Shown: positions 26,415 through 35,004, numbered from the stretch's first letter. The stretch is 64,000 nt of DNA from RGIG9060 sp036307825 (GCA_036307825.1 JAXJWW010000122.1:8340-72339), one strand, 5' to 3'. Made by a program: numbers and translations. Notes: generated from the letters alone by a model not told the origin.

Positions 26415-27224
26415 CTATTCAAAAATCTTTTTATTTAATTTTTCGTATAAAAATCTATAGTCTTCTTGCTTTAATTTTGAAAGTGTAAATTTATAACAAG
26501 TTTTTTCGGTTGAATTTTGAGTTTGAAATTTATCTTCCAAAGTTGCTTTACAAACAATTTTTCGTTCAAAAAATGCAAATGGAATTGCAAGTTCTAATGA
26601 ATATGTTTCTCCTATTGCAAAATTAATTTTAGAAGTTAAACATCCTATATAAAGTTCTGCATCAGACAGATACAAAAGATAAGGAGGTAAAATTCTTCCT
26701 TCAATAGAAGGTGTATCACTTAATAAATTTTCAGAAAAAAATTGCATTGGAATTTGAGATTCATCAACTTTTGTAAACAATGGAAATTTATCTGAGGGAA
26801 GACATGATATTTTACCTTCCGATGCATCATCTGAATTTGATAAAAAGCATTTTAATTCTTGTAAAACCCCATTTCCAATATCATCTTGCTTGTAAATAAA
26901 TTCAGGAATAACAATTGCGAATCCATTTTTTACATGACGCAAAGAGCTTTCAAAAAAAAGCCCCCGACCATTGTAATAAAAAAATACACAAATTTTTGCA
27001 TTATCAACAATAACTCTGGAAGTTTGATTTCTTGTGAAAAAAATTATTCCTTGATCTAAAATGGAATATTTTTTTTCATCTAAATCTAAAGGATCAAAAG
27101 AAGGTGAATTTTGTTCAGAAGGAATGTATTTTGTAGAAATTGCTTTTATCATAATTTTAGGTAGATTGTCTTGAAGATATTTTATCATAATTGAACGCTC
27201 TACCCGAGAAAGCACATTACTCAC
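26415..27224 (-). CDS. Hypothetical protein with a possible divergent PilZ-like C-terminus
   Basis: A 269-residue soluble protein. The C-terminal half is beta-rich (LELAIPFAFFERKIVCKATL) and ends with an acidic-aromatic helix, in the manner of PilZ proteins, but the RxxxR motif is absent and LSDAELYIGC only loosely recalls the second PilZ motif. The first residues (RVERSIMIKYLQDNLPKIMI) resemble the opening helix of some treponemal PilZ proteins. It overlaps the upstream lipoprotein gene by 8 bases and is translationally coupled to it. The PilZ call is tentative. Confidence 0.6.
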   Translation of the reverse strand: MSNVLSRVERSIMIKYLQDNLPKIMIKAISTKYIPSEQNSPSFDPLDLDEKKYSILDQGIIFFTRNQTSRVIVDNAKICVFFYYNGRGLFFESSLRHVKNGFAIVIPEFIYKQDDIGNGVLQELKCFLSNSDDASEGKISCLPSDKFPLFTKVDESQIPMQFFSENLLSDTPSIEGRILPPYLLYLSDAELYIGCLTSKINFAIGETYSLELAIPFAFFERKIVCKATLEDKFQTQNSTEKTCYKFTLSKLKQEDYRFLYEKLNKKIFE

Positions 27225-27951
27225 TGATTAAACTCCCATAATTCACTTGTTCGATAAAAAATTTATCTTGTTCATTTGTCAAGAAAAACAATGTATTGTA
27301 AAATCCATTTTCAGTAATCATACGAACAGGAACTTGATATTCATTTAAAAATTCATTTTGAATAATAATGGGATTTCCAATAATAAAAGAATCAACATTT
27401 TCTATAATTGCAAAATCTTGAAGAAAAATTGGCTCTAAAAATCGTGTGTCAGGTGAAATGCAGTCGATTTCAAATTTTTCCTGATTTTGACCTTCAATAA
27501 ATTTTTCGATTACAGTTTTTGCTTCTGGTGTTAAAAGAGTAATATCTAAACTTCCAAAATTAAGAAGTTCAGGATATAAATTTTTTGTAGGTGGTTCATT
27601 TTTTGGATAAAAAAGTCTATCTGTAAAATTTACTTCTGTTAATCCCTTGGGCACAACTCGTTTATTTTTGTTTTTTTCTTCTTCTTTTTTTTGTATATAT
27701 TCTCGTTGTTCATGAGGCAAAAGATTTTTAAATTCTTCAGAATTTTCATAATCATCTTCGGAATTAGATTCATCTAGAAGAATATTATCAAGATTTTCTG
27801 TCCAAAGAATGCCATTATCTAAATATGCAATTTTATTGCGTAATGAATTATCAGCTTTTGTAACTATTAATGATTTTTTTTCATTTGTACAAGAAAAAAT
27901 TAACAAGAGAAAAATTGAAATAAATAAAAAACAAACCCTATTTTTAGACAT
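27217..27951 (-). CDS. Lipoprotein of unknown function
   Basis: With the start at 27951 the protein is 244 residues and begins with signal peptide SKNRVCFLFISIFLLLIFSC, ending in a lipobox. The ATG at 27960 is unlikely because it lies inside the predicted -10 box. The mature part is charged, with an acidic stretch (NSEDDYENSEEFKNLLP) and a beta-rich C-terminus. No conserved domain is recognised. The next gene starts within its last 8 bases. No ribosome site precedes the ATG, and the extended -10 box lies 7 bases upstream, suggesting a leaderless transcript. Confidence 0.72.
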   Translation of the reverse strand: MSKNRVCFLFISIFLLLIFSCTNEKKSLIVTKADNSLRNKIAYLDNGILWTENLDNILLDESNSEDDYENSEEFKNLLPHEQREYIQKKEEEKNKNKRVVPKGLTEVNFTDRLFYPKNEPPTKNLYPELLNFGSLDITLLTPEAKTVIEKFIEGQNQEKFEIDCISPDTRFLEPIFLQDFAIIENVDSFIIGNPIIIQNEFLNEYQVPVRMITENGFYNTLFFLTNEQDKFFIEQVNYGSLISE

Positions 27952-27958
27952 TAAAAAC

Positions 27959-27967
27959 ATTATATCA
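27959..27967 (-). promoter_or_regulatory. Extended -10 promoter of the lipoprotein/PilZ-like operon
   Basis: Reading leftward, TGATATAAT (27967-27959) is a consensus extended -10 element ending 7 bases before the ATG at 27951. No convincing -35 was found at 16-18 bases. Confidence 0.6.
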
Positions 27968-28051
27968 CAAAATCTTTCTTTATTATAGACATAAAAGCAA
28001 CTAATGATTAAAATAAATGAAGAAATTTATATTTTAAGGAAAATAGAAAAT

Positions 28052-30082
28052 ATGGCACTTACTTTAGCAGAAAAAATTCTTCAAGCTCACATTGTAAGCG
28101 AAGCTTGTAAAAACACAGAATTTGTAAAAGGCACACCTATAAAAAGAGGTAGCGACATTGCAATAAAAATCGACCAAACTTTGACTCAAGATGCTACAGG
28201 AACTATGGCTTATCTTCAGTTTGAAACAATCGGGATTCCACGAGTAAAAACAGAAGTTTCAGTTTCATACATCGACCACAATACACTTCAAACTGATTTT
28301 AGAAATATGGACGACCACAGATATTTGCAAAGTATTGCTGCAAAATACGGAATTTATTTTTCTCGTCCAGGAAACGGAATTTGTCACCAAGTTCACTTAG
28401 AAAGATTTGGTGTACCAGGAAAAACTCTTTTAGGTTCAGATTCTCACACTCCAACTGGTGGTGGAATTGGTATGATTGCAATCGGTGCTGGTGGACTTGA
28501 TGTTGCAGTTGCAATGGGTGGAGGAGCTTTTCACTTGGCAATGCCAAAAGTTTTTGGTGTAAAACTTACAGGAAAACTCAACAAAGGAATCAGCGCAAAA
28601 GACATCATTTTGGCAGTTCTTGAAAAAGAAACTGTAAAAGGTGGAGTTGGTGCTGTTTACGAATATTTTGGCGAAGGTGTACAATCTTTAACTGTTCCAC
28701 AAAGAGCAACTATTACAAACATGGGTGCTGAACTTGGAGCAACTTGTAGTATCTTCCCTTCTGACCAAACAACAAAAGCATTCTTAGACTCAATGGGTCG
28801 TGTAGAACTTTGGACAGAACTTAGTGCTGACGAAGGTGCAGAATACGACAAAATCATCGAAATCGATTTATCTACACTTAAAGCAAAAGCTGCACAACCA
28901 CACTCTCCAGATGCAGTAACTGATATTGAAAAAATTGCTGGTAAAAAAATTACACAAGTTGCAATTGGTTCTTGTACAAACAGTTCTTTAGATGACTTAG
29001 CAGCAGTTGCAGCAATCGTAAAAGGAAAACACATTGCACCGGGAGTTGAAGCAGGAATTGCACCAGGAAGCCGTACAACACTTATGATGGCAGAAAAAGC
29101 TGGTATCTTAGGTGAACTTATCAGAGCAGGATTTAGAATCCTTGAAAGTGCTTGTGGACCATGTATCGGTATGGGATTTGCTCCAAACTCAGAAGGAATT
29201 ACATTACGAACATTCAACAGAAACTTTAAGGGACGAAGTGGAACTGCTGATGCAAGTGTTTATCTTGTTTCACCAGAAACTGCAGCCGCTTCAGCAATTA
29301 CAGGATACATTACAGACGCATCAACTTTACAAGATATTGAAACTTATGTTCCTCAAGGAACAAGTATGCTTTCTGGAAAAGCTGAAAAACTTGATTCAGC
29401 AAATATCAAAAAATTTGCAACTGACGACGGAATGTTAATTGCTCCACTTTCAGTTGAAGAAAGTGCAAAAGTAGAAATCATTCGCGGACCAAACATCAAA
29501 GAATGTCCAGCTTGTCCAGAAATGAAAGATAACTTAAAATTGCCAGTTCTCTTAAAAGCAAATGACAATGTTTCTACAGACGATATTATGCCAGCAGGTG
29601 CAAAAGTTTTGCCACTTCGCTCAAATATTCCAGAAATTTCAAAATTCACTTTTGAACGCTTAGATACAGAATTTTACAACAGAGCAACTTCACTTGCAGA
29701 AAAAGGATGTTTTGTTGTAGGTGGTGAAAACTACGGTCAAGGTTCTTCTCGTGAACATGCAGCCCTTGCTCCAATGTTCTTAGGAGTTCGTGCAGTTATC
29801 GTAAAATCATTTGCTAGAATCCACAAAGCAAATCTTATCAACTACGGAATCATTCCTATCACTTTTGCAAATCCAAGTGATTATGACTTAATTGCACAAG
29901 ATGATGTAATGGAAATTTCAAATATCAATTCTTCACTTGAAAATGGAACAGATTTTGAAATTACTATTACAGGCAAAAATGGAACAAAGAAAATTGTTGG
30001 AACTAATTCCCTTGATGAAAGAAGCCGAGCAATCCTAAAAGCAGGTGGACTTGCTTCTTACACAAGAATGGGCGGACAGTAA
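28052..30082 (+). CDS. Aconitate hydratase, short (Aquifex-type) form
   Basis: Aconitase interconverts citrate and isocitrate through a 4Fe-4S cluster. Cluster cysteines are seen in AIGSCTNSS and SACGPCIGMG. Substrate regions include GSDSHTPTGGG and the C-terminal swivel domain motif NYGQGSSREHAALAP. At 676 residues it belongs to the short LeuC/aconitase-like group rather than AcnA or AcnB (about 900). I place the start at 28052, which has AAGGA 11 bases upstream; the upstream in-frame ATG adds 16 unconserved residues. No other TCA-cycle gene is nearby; it may serve glutamate synthesis. Confidence 0.92.
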   Translation: MALTLAEKILQAHIVSEACKNTEFVKGTPIKRGSDIAIKIDQTLTQDATGTMAYLQFETIGIPRVKTEVSVSYIDHNTLQTDFRNMDDHRYLQSIAAKYGIYFSRPGNGICHQVHLERFGVPGKTLLGSDSHTPTGGGIGMIAIGAGGLDVAVAMGGGAFHLAMPKVFGVKLTGKLNKGISAKDIILAVLEKETVKGGVGAVYEYFGEGVQSLTVPQRATITNMGAELGATCSIFPSDQTTKAFLDSMGRVELWTELSADEGAEYDKIIEIDLSTLKAKAAQPHSPDAVTDIEKIAGKKITQVAIGSCTNSSLDDLAAVAAIVKGKHIAPGVEAGIAPGSRTTLMMAEKAGILGELIRAGFRILESACGPCIGMGFAPNSEGITLRTFNRNFKGRSGTADASVYLVSPETAAASAITGYITDASTLQDIETYVPQGTSMLSGKAEKLDSANIKKFATDDGMLIAPLSVEESAKVEIIRGPNIKECPACPEMKDNLKLPVLLKANDNVSTDDIMPAGAKVLPLRSNIPEISKFTFERLDTEFYNRATSLAEKGCFVVGGENYGQGSSREHAALAPMFLGVRAVIVKSFARIHKANLINYGIIPITFANPSDYDLIAQDDVMEISNINSSLENGTDFEITITGKNGTKKIVGTNSLDERSRAILKAGGLASYTRMGGQ

Positions 30083-30110
30083 GATTTTATAAAAATCTAA
30101 GGTGAAAAAA

Positions 30111-31340
30111 ATGCAAATTGTTCGAGATCCACTTTGGAAAAATATAGAAATTTCTCAAAACTTGCTTGATATTACAAATACAAAGGAATTTTCTCGAATT
30201 TCAAATATCAAGCAACTTGGACCAACACATTTTGTGTATCCAGGAGCAACTCACACACGATTTGCTCATTCTTTGGGAGTTTACCATATTGCAACAAAGT
30301 TGATAGACAATTTGCAAAAAAAAGGAGCATCTGATTGGACAAGTCCAGAAGGGATTTTGGCTTTTCAGATTGCTTCCCTTTGCCACGACTTAGGACATTT
30401 CCCTTACACACACGCATTAAAGGAACTTCCTTTAAAAGACCACGAAGAATTAACCGGTGAAATCGTTTTAAATTCTTCAATTACGCCACTTATCAAAAAA
30501 GCAGGAACTGAACCAGAATTTGTGGCTGCCATTGTTGATAAAAATATTCAAACTGATAACAAAGAAATTTTATTTTACAGACAGTTACTTTCTGGAGTTT
30601 TGGACCCTGATAAATTGGACTATCTAAATCGAGATGCATTTTATTGCGGAGTTCCCTACGGAATTCAGGATACAGAATTTACACTTTCAGCCTTAGAACC
30701 AGATTCAGAAAAAGGAATAACAATAAACTCAAAATCAATTGTAGCAGTTGAAAATTTGCTTTTTTCAAAATATTTGATGTACAGAACAGTTTATTGGCAC
30801 AAAACAGTTAGAATTGTTACCGCTATGATGAAAAAGACTCTTTTTTCAGCCTTAAAAAATGATGAAATTTCACCAGAACAACTCTACACTCTTTTTGATG
30901 AATCACTTTTTGAAACTATCGAAAAATCTTATAAAAAAACACCAGAAGTTTGGCACTGTGGAAAACAAATTTTAGATAAAAAATTTTATTCAGTTGTTCT
31001 AGAAATTCCATTTGATGAAAATAATCAAAATCATCAATTATTGGAAAATCTTGAAAATCGTTCTAAACTTGAAGAAAAAATTGCAAGTGAATGTGGATGC
31101 AAAGAATATCAAGTTTTAATTGATATTCCAGAAAAAATTTCTTTTGAAAGCGACCTTTGGATAAAAGACGAGAAAACAGAATTTAGCAAAAGTTCCACAG
31201 TTTTTACACCAGAAACAGTAAAATCTTTTACAGAAAAATTACGATTTATTCGTTTTGCATTTGATACAGACATTTTAAATTCTAAAACAAATAATGAAAT
31301 TGAAACTCTTAAAAAGAAGATTGCGAATTTTTTAATTTAG
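30111..31340 (+). CDS. HD-domain phosphohydrolase (dGTPase/SamHD1-like family)
   Basis: A 409-residue metal-dependent phosphohydrolase of the COG1078-type HD family, related to deoxynucleoside triphosphate triphosphatases. Metal-binding and family motifs: THTRFAHSLGVYH near residue 45, ASLCHDLGHFPYTHALKE near 90, and DPDKLDYLNRDAFYCGVPYG near 165. The substrate is unknown. I chose ATG at 30111, because AAGGTG lies 6 bases before it; a GTG at 30102 is part of that site. It follows aconitase by 28 bases. Confidence 0.87.
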   Translation: MQIVRDPLWKNIEISQNLLDITNTKEFSRISNIKQLGPTHFVYPGATHTRFAHSLGVYHIATKLIDNLQKKGASDWTSPEGILAFQIASLCHDLGHFPYTHALKELPLKDHEELTGEIVLNSSITPLIKKAGTEPEFVAAIVDKNIQTDNKEILFYRQLLSGVLDPDKLDYLNRDAFYCGVPYGIQDTEFTLSALEPDSEKGITINSKSIVAVENLLFSKYLMYRTVYWHKTVRIVTAMMKKTLFSALKNDEISPEQLYTLFDESLFETIEKSYKKTPEVWHCGKQILDKKFYSVVLEIPFDENNQNHQLLENLENRSKLEEKIASECGCKEYQVLIDIPEKISFESDLWIKDEKTEFSKSSTVFTPETVKSFTEKLRFIRFAFDTDILNSKTNNEIETLKKKIANFLI

Positions 31341-31349
31341 AGATATAAT
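31321..31349 (+). promoter_or_regulatory. Promoter of the ComFB-domain gene
   Basis: TTGCGA (31321-31326), 17-base spacer and consensus TATAAT (31344-31349), lying across the end of the HD gene. The leader would be about 13 bases and holds GAGGT. Confidence 0.6.
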
Positions 31350-31369
31350 AATACAAAGTGAGGTAAAAT

Positions 31370-32053
31370 ATGACAGTACATAATATTTTAGAAGAAGAAG
31401 TAATTAATCAAGTAAATAATATTTATGATCAAGCAAAAGAAATTGGAATTGCTTGGATAACTTGTGATTGCGAACAATGTCGTTTGGATACTGCAACTTA
31501 TGTTTTAAATAGAATTCCTCCCAAATATATAGTATCTGGAAGAGGAATGAATCATAATATTTCTTCTAGTGATCCACAACAAAAGGCTGACTTAAATGCG
31601 TTAGTTTTTGAAGCAATTAAAATCGTAAATTCTGTAAAAAGACCTTACCACGCTCAAAAGAAAGAAGAAGCTCCAAGTGAACATGGAGAATTTTATAACT
31701 TTCCTATTTTTATGGGATCAATATACGATGGAGAAACTTTTGAACCATTGGCAAATACAGAAATTTGTTTAAAATCTGAAGGAAAAGTTGTTTCTATGTT
31801 TGATTATACTTGGCCCAATCCATGTACAACAACAAAAGCAACAAAAGCTGTTTATTCATTTTGGGTAAAACCTCAACAGGCAACTGAAAACTCAAAAATT
31901 TTTACTTTTACACTAGAGATTTCAGCAGAAGGATACGAAACTATCAATCATTCTTTTGAAGTTCCTATCATCAAAGAAAATAAGATGCGAAAATCACTAA
32001 ATTCAACATATTCACTTAAAATTCAAGATTTATTTTTATTCAAGAAAGTCTAA
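31370..32053 (+). CDS. ComFB-domain protein with a C-terminal beta-sandwich domain
   Basis: The first 100 residues match the ComFB (late competence) family: NILEEEVINQVNNIYDQA, then CDCEQCRLDTATYVLNRIPPKYIVSGRG, with the cysteine cluster typical of metal-binding members. ComFB proteins have been reported as c-di-GMP receptors. Residues about 105-227 form a second domain predicted to be all-beta (GSIYDGETFEPLANTEICL, then YSFWVKPQQ), resembling a carboxypeptidase-regulatory or Ig-like sandwich usually found outside the cell, although no signal peptide is present. The ribosome site is GAGGT. The combination is unusual. Confidence 0.78.
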   Translation: MTVHNILEEEVINQVNNIYDQAKEIGIAWITCDCEQCRLDTATYVLNRIPPKYIVSGRGMNHNISSSDPQQKADLNALVFEAIKIVNSVKRPYHAQKKEEAPSEHGEFYNFPIFMGSIYDGETFEPLANTEICLKSEGKVVSMFDYTWPNPCTTTKATKAVYSFWVKPQQATENSKIFTFTLEISAEGYETINHSFEVPIIKENKMRKSLNSTYSLKIQDLFLFKKV

Positions 32054-32071
32054 AAGAAATAAGAAAAGGTA

Positions 32072-32100
32072 TTGACACTTTTTTGTAAAAATTATATATT
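32072..32100 (+). promoter_or_regulatory. Promoter of tRNA-Pro
   Basis: Consensus TTGACA (32072-32077), 17-base spacer and TATATT (32095-32100), 11 bases before the mature tRNA 5' end. Confidence 0.8.
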
Positions 32101-32111
32101 ATAAAAGTAAT

Positions 32112-32187
<76 letters not shown>

Positions 32188-32190
32188 AGT

Positions 32191-32216
32191 AAGCCACCTT
32201 TTAGGTGGCTTTTTTT
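32191..32216 (+). terminator. Terminator of tRNA-Pro
   Basis: AAGCCACC/AGGTGGCTT stem (with T-A closing) around a TTTT loop, followed by T residues. Confidence 0.88.
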
Positions 32217-32306
32217 ATGATCTTGTAAAGATAATATAAAAATACAATGTCTGCCTTTTCAATTTTTTTATAAAGTTATATTCTATTTTACCCACAGAAA
32301 AAATAA

Positions 32307-32345
32307 GCCTTTTCGATCTATATAAAAGCAATAAACCGAAAAGGC
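32307..32345 (-). terminator. Terminator downstream of the FliM-like gene
   Basis: GCCTTTTCG (32307-32315) is perfectly complementary to CGAAAAGGC (32337-32345). Read leftward, the stem is followed by TTATTTTTT. It ends the leftward transcript of the gene that stops at 32401. The rest of 32217-32400 is A+T-rich and shows nothing else. Confidence 0.7.
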
Positions 32346-32400
32346 AAAAAATTTAATATAATCAAACATTAATTTGCTTAAATACTTTATATAAATCAAG

Positions 32401-33966
32401 TTACAAAAGTTCTGTTACACGCAAAGAAAAGTTGTTATTTTTGCTACGAACAACAACTTCTCCTTTTGCAAATTCCTTACCATCAACATAGATAGTTATT
32501 GGTTCAAAAGCATTTTTATCAAGATCGATTATTGTACCTTTATTTATATCTTTTACATCAGATAAAGACATTGTAGTGTTTCCTAATTTTGCTTCAACAA
32601 AACATTTTTTTTCATCAGTTTGATTATTAGTAAAAAATTTCTTTTGTTTTTTCTTTTTTCCTGCAATATTATCAGCAATTTGTTTAGCTATTTTCCAATC
32701 TAAAAGTAAATTTATATTACTTTGTATAAATTCTGTATCTGTATTGAAAGATAATTCAATCGTAAAAAAACAACCAGTATTATTATTTTTAAACTTATAG
32801 TAATCCAAAAGTTTATAACAATAATTAGTAAATTCTTTTTTAGTAAAAATTGGTCTTTTTATAGAATTATCGTTATATGCTATATTTTTTTTACAAGAAC
32901 GAATCAAAGCCTTAAAAATACAGGATTCTATATTTTTTTTATATAATTTAATCTCTGATTCAGTCATTTCTCGATTTTTGAAATCATTTTCATCAAATTG
33001 AGTAAGATTTTTAAGCAATGCGCATTTTGCATCGGGATCGATTTCGAATAACATATAATTTTTGTTCCATTTAGAAGAAGTAATTGGCGCATAATTAGGC
33101 ATTGAACGATAAAATTCTTCAAATGAGAATTCATCGACGATAAGTAGTTCAGTATGAAGATTTCTAACATGATTAGAAAATTTTTTTTTAAATTCTTTAA
33201 CAAGATTTTCTGCTAAAATTATACCAAATGTTCTATTTCCATCTAAATCATCATCAGAAAGTCTTTCAGGGCGTTTGAAATCATAATATTTTATTTTTTC
33301 ATTTTTTTCTTCATTCTTTTCACTTAAAGAGTAATTTAACATTTCTTCAATACTTTTTTCTGAATATGACGAAGAATTTTCATTGTTTTTGTATGTGTTT
33401 TCTGAAAAACAATTCAGTAATTTCTCAACTTCCTCATCTGATAGAATTTCATTATCATATACAGTTTTATTTTCTGTTACACAAACATCTTTTTTTAATT
33501 GTTCAATAAATTTATTATCAGTAATAATTTTTGCAACTTCACACATACCTTCAAAAGTTATATATTCTACAGGATTTAGTTGATTATCTATAAAATTTAA
33601 TTTAAAAAAACGCATTTTTAAATCTTTTATATCATTATCAACATCTTTTTCTGTATCATAACTGTTGGGTATGAAATCATTTACAGAAATTCCCTTTTCC
33701 TTAAATTTATTAGCATTTAAGGAAAGTATATACCAATACAACTGGCTACAAAATTTTTTTTCAACATCATTAAGAGAATATTGAGGTATAGAATCTACAT
33801 GATTATTATTGATTAAAGATTTATTTCCCAAAGTAATCACATAATACTCAGTAGAGCTAATAGCTTTAGATGCAATAATTAATTGCATTCCACCGCCCTT
33901 TTCACCTAAGTCAAAAGATTTTAGTTCTAAGTCGCGTGTTTTTTGTAAATCATCTTCTGTAGACAT
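32401..33966 (-). CDS. Orphan FliM-like switch protein with a long N-terminal extension
   Basis: A 521-residue protein that I read as a divergent FliM. LSDEEVEKLLNCF (175-187) resembles the FliM LSQEEIDALL segment. YYDFKRPERLSDDDL (227-241) and FSFEEFYRSMP (280-290) match the FliM middle domain closely. Residues 455-521 form a FliN/SpoA-type C-terminal domain (VEAKLGNTTMSLSDVK, then IYVDGKEFAKGEVVV). Canonical FliM is about 345 residues; here about 170 extra residues precede the LSxEE motif. No other motor gene is adjacent, and lipoprotein genes lie upstream. Ribosome site GAGGAG directly abuts a hairpin. It could be an accessory motor part or a chemotaxis or secretion adaptor. Confidence 0.75.
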   Translation of the reverse strand: MSTEDDLQKTRDLELKSFDLGEKGGGMQLIIASKAISSTEYYVITLGNKSLINNNHVDSIPQYSLNDVEKKFCSQLYWYILSLNANKFKEKGISVNDFIPNSYDTEKDVDNDIKDLKMRFFKLNFIDNQLNPVEYITFEGMCEVAKIITDNKFIEQLKKDVCVTENKTVYDNEILSDEEVEKLLNCFSENTYKNNENSSSYSEKSIEEMLNYSLSEKNEEKNEKIKYYDFKRPERLSDDDLDGNRTFGIILAENLVKEFKKKFSNHVRNLHTELLIVDEFSFEEFYRSMPNYAPITSSKWNKNYMLFEIDPDAKCALLKNLTQFDENDFKNREMTESEIKLYKKNIESCIFKALIRSCKKNIAYNDNSIKRPIFTKKEFTNYCYKLLDYYKFKNNNTGCFFTIELSFNTDTEFIQSNINLLLDWKIAKQIADNIAGKKKKQKKFFTNNQTDEKKCFVEAKLGNTTMSLSDVKDINKGTIIDLDKNAFEPITIYVDGKEFAKGEVVVRSKNNNFSLRVTELL

Positions 33967-33971
33967 AATTG

Positions 33972-34008
33972 CTCCTCTTGTAGGAAATATATTTTTTTAA
34001 CCCTACAA
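33972..34008 (-). promoter_or_regulatory. 5' leader hairpin abutting the ribosome site of the FliM-like gene
   Basis: TTGTAGG (33978-33984) pairs with CCTACAA (34002-34008) around a 17-base A+T loop. The Shine-Dalgarno GAGGAG (33977-33972, leftward) begins at the foot of the stem, so folding could modulate translation. The region 34009-34088 upstream is A+T-rich without a clear promoter. Confidence 0.45.
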
Positions 34009-34088
34009 TATGTAATTTGCAATAAAATTGTAAAAATAGGTAAAAAATATCGTACTAATTACACATTGCGGAAGTTCTTAAATGTTTA

Positions 34089-34130
34089 ATTGTATTATAA
34101 ATTCTTGCACACAATAATTTATAATACAAT
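34089..34130 (-). terminator. Perfect 15-bp inverted repeat after the G-tract protein gene
   Basis: Bases 34089-34103 are exactly complementary to 34116-34130, with a 12-base loop. It lies 14 bases after the stop codon at 34145. Read leftward it is followed by TAAACATTT rather than a pure T run, so it is a probable but imperfect terminator. Confidence 0.6.
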
Positions 34131-34144
34131 TTTATATTTACTAT

Positions 34145-34942
34145 CTATTTTTTCCACAATTGAATAACAACACCAATAGAAGGACTTACTCTCCAAGTAT
34201 CAGCATAATCAAGACTTTTTAATGTTATATGATCACCTGTATTCCATTTACCTTCCCCGCGTTCTGTCGCATCAATATTTAAATACAAACCTAAAGATTG
34301 TCCTAAATGTATTATAAAATTTCCACTTATACCAAAAGAAGTATAGGAATAATTATTAATTTTTTCTGTACCAAATGTGATATAAAGACCTAAAAATGCA
34401 TAATTAGTATGAATAGGTGCTAAACCTAAGGAAAACAAAAAACAACTTGAATTTTTACTTTGAGTACTTGAATAACAGACAGAATCAAAATCGAGATTTA
34501 ATTTATAGGCTTGCCATTCAATATTAAAAAGTGTAGTAAATGACAATCCAACAGGTGAAGTAACTTCATAAATTTTATCAGAAATTCCACTAACTAAAGA
34601 TGATGAAAGATTCCCCCCCCCTCCAAAATACCCAGAACTAAATCTAGTTTTATTTTTTTCTTTAAACTCTGTTCTCTTTTTTTCTTGAGCAGCCCTTTTC
34701 TCTCTTTCTTGTTCTTGTATATTTTTTTGTTGTTCCTCTGCTATAATTTTATTATTTTCTTCTAAAATTTTTAAAATATTAGAATTTTCAGTATTTTTAT
34801 TTGCCTGAGAATTAGAATCGTTTAATGATTGCAAAATTTGATTTTGCATATCTTCTATATTTTGTAAATTTGAATTTTCTAGCGAATTTAAATAAGAAAA
34901 AGAAATTAAAACAAAAATAAATAAACAAATAATTTTTTTCAT
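34145..34942 (-). CDS. Secreted protein with coiled coil and outer-membrane-like C-terminus, containing a G9 tract
   Basis: With the start at 34942 (ribosome site GGGAG) the protein is 265 residues. A signal peptide (KKIICLFIFVLISFSYLNSL) is followed by a charged coiled coil (residues 40-98, EEQQKNIQEQEREKRAA), a glycine run (YFGGGGN near 107), and a C-terminal part of alternating beta strands (SCFLFSLGLAPI, GLYITFGTEK) like a small outer-membrane barrel. The coding strand has nine consecutive G at 34621-34613, striking in such A+T-rich DNA and a candidate site for slipped-strand phase variation. The family is not recognised. Confidence 0.72.
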   Translation of the reverse strand: MKKIICLFIFVLISFSYLNSLENSNLQNIEDMQNQILQSLNDSNSQANKNTENSNILKILEENNKIIAEEQQKNIQEQEREKRAAQEKKRTEFKEKNKTRFSSGYFGGGGNLSSSLVSGISDKIYEVTSPVGLSFTTLFNIEWQAYKLNLDFDSVCYSSTQSKNSSCFLFSLGLAPIHTNYAFLGLYITFGTEKINNYSYTSFGISGNFIIHLGQSLGLYLNIDATERGEGKWNTGDHITLKSLDYADTWRVSPSIGVVIQLWKK

Positions 34943-34960
34943 AAAATACTCCCAATAAGA

Positions 34961-34992
34961 GGTGAGTTTAGTATTTACATTCAAAACTCACC
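34961..34992 (-). terminator. Hairpin between the CsgG/FlgO-like gene and the G-tract gene
   Basis: GGTGAGTTT (34961-34969) pairs with AAACTCACC (34984-34992) around a 14-base loop. Read leftward it is followed by TCTTATT. It is probably an attenuator or weak terminator. Confidence 0.5.
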
Positions 34993-35004
34993 AAATTCGA
35001 TAAA

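Noticed and set aside
28004..28051. Aconitase start at the upstream ATG (28004)
   Set aside because: The 16 added residues are not typical of the family and the ATG at 28052 has a proper ribosome site.
28657..29217. A 186-codon open frame antisense to aconitase
   Set aside because: Shadow of a strongly conserved gene; no recognisable protein features or start signals.
34943..34984. Start of the G-tract protein at 34984
   Set aside because: The signal peptide begins at the ATG at 34942, which has GGGAG; the extension overlaps the intergenic hairpin.
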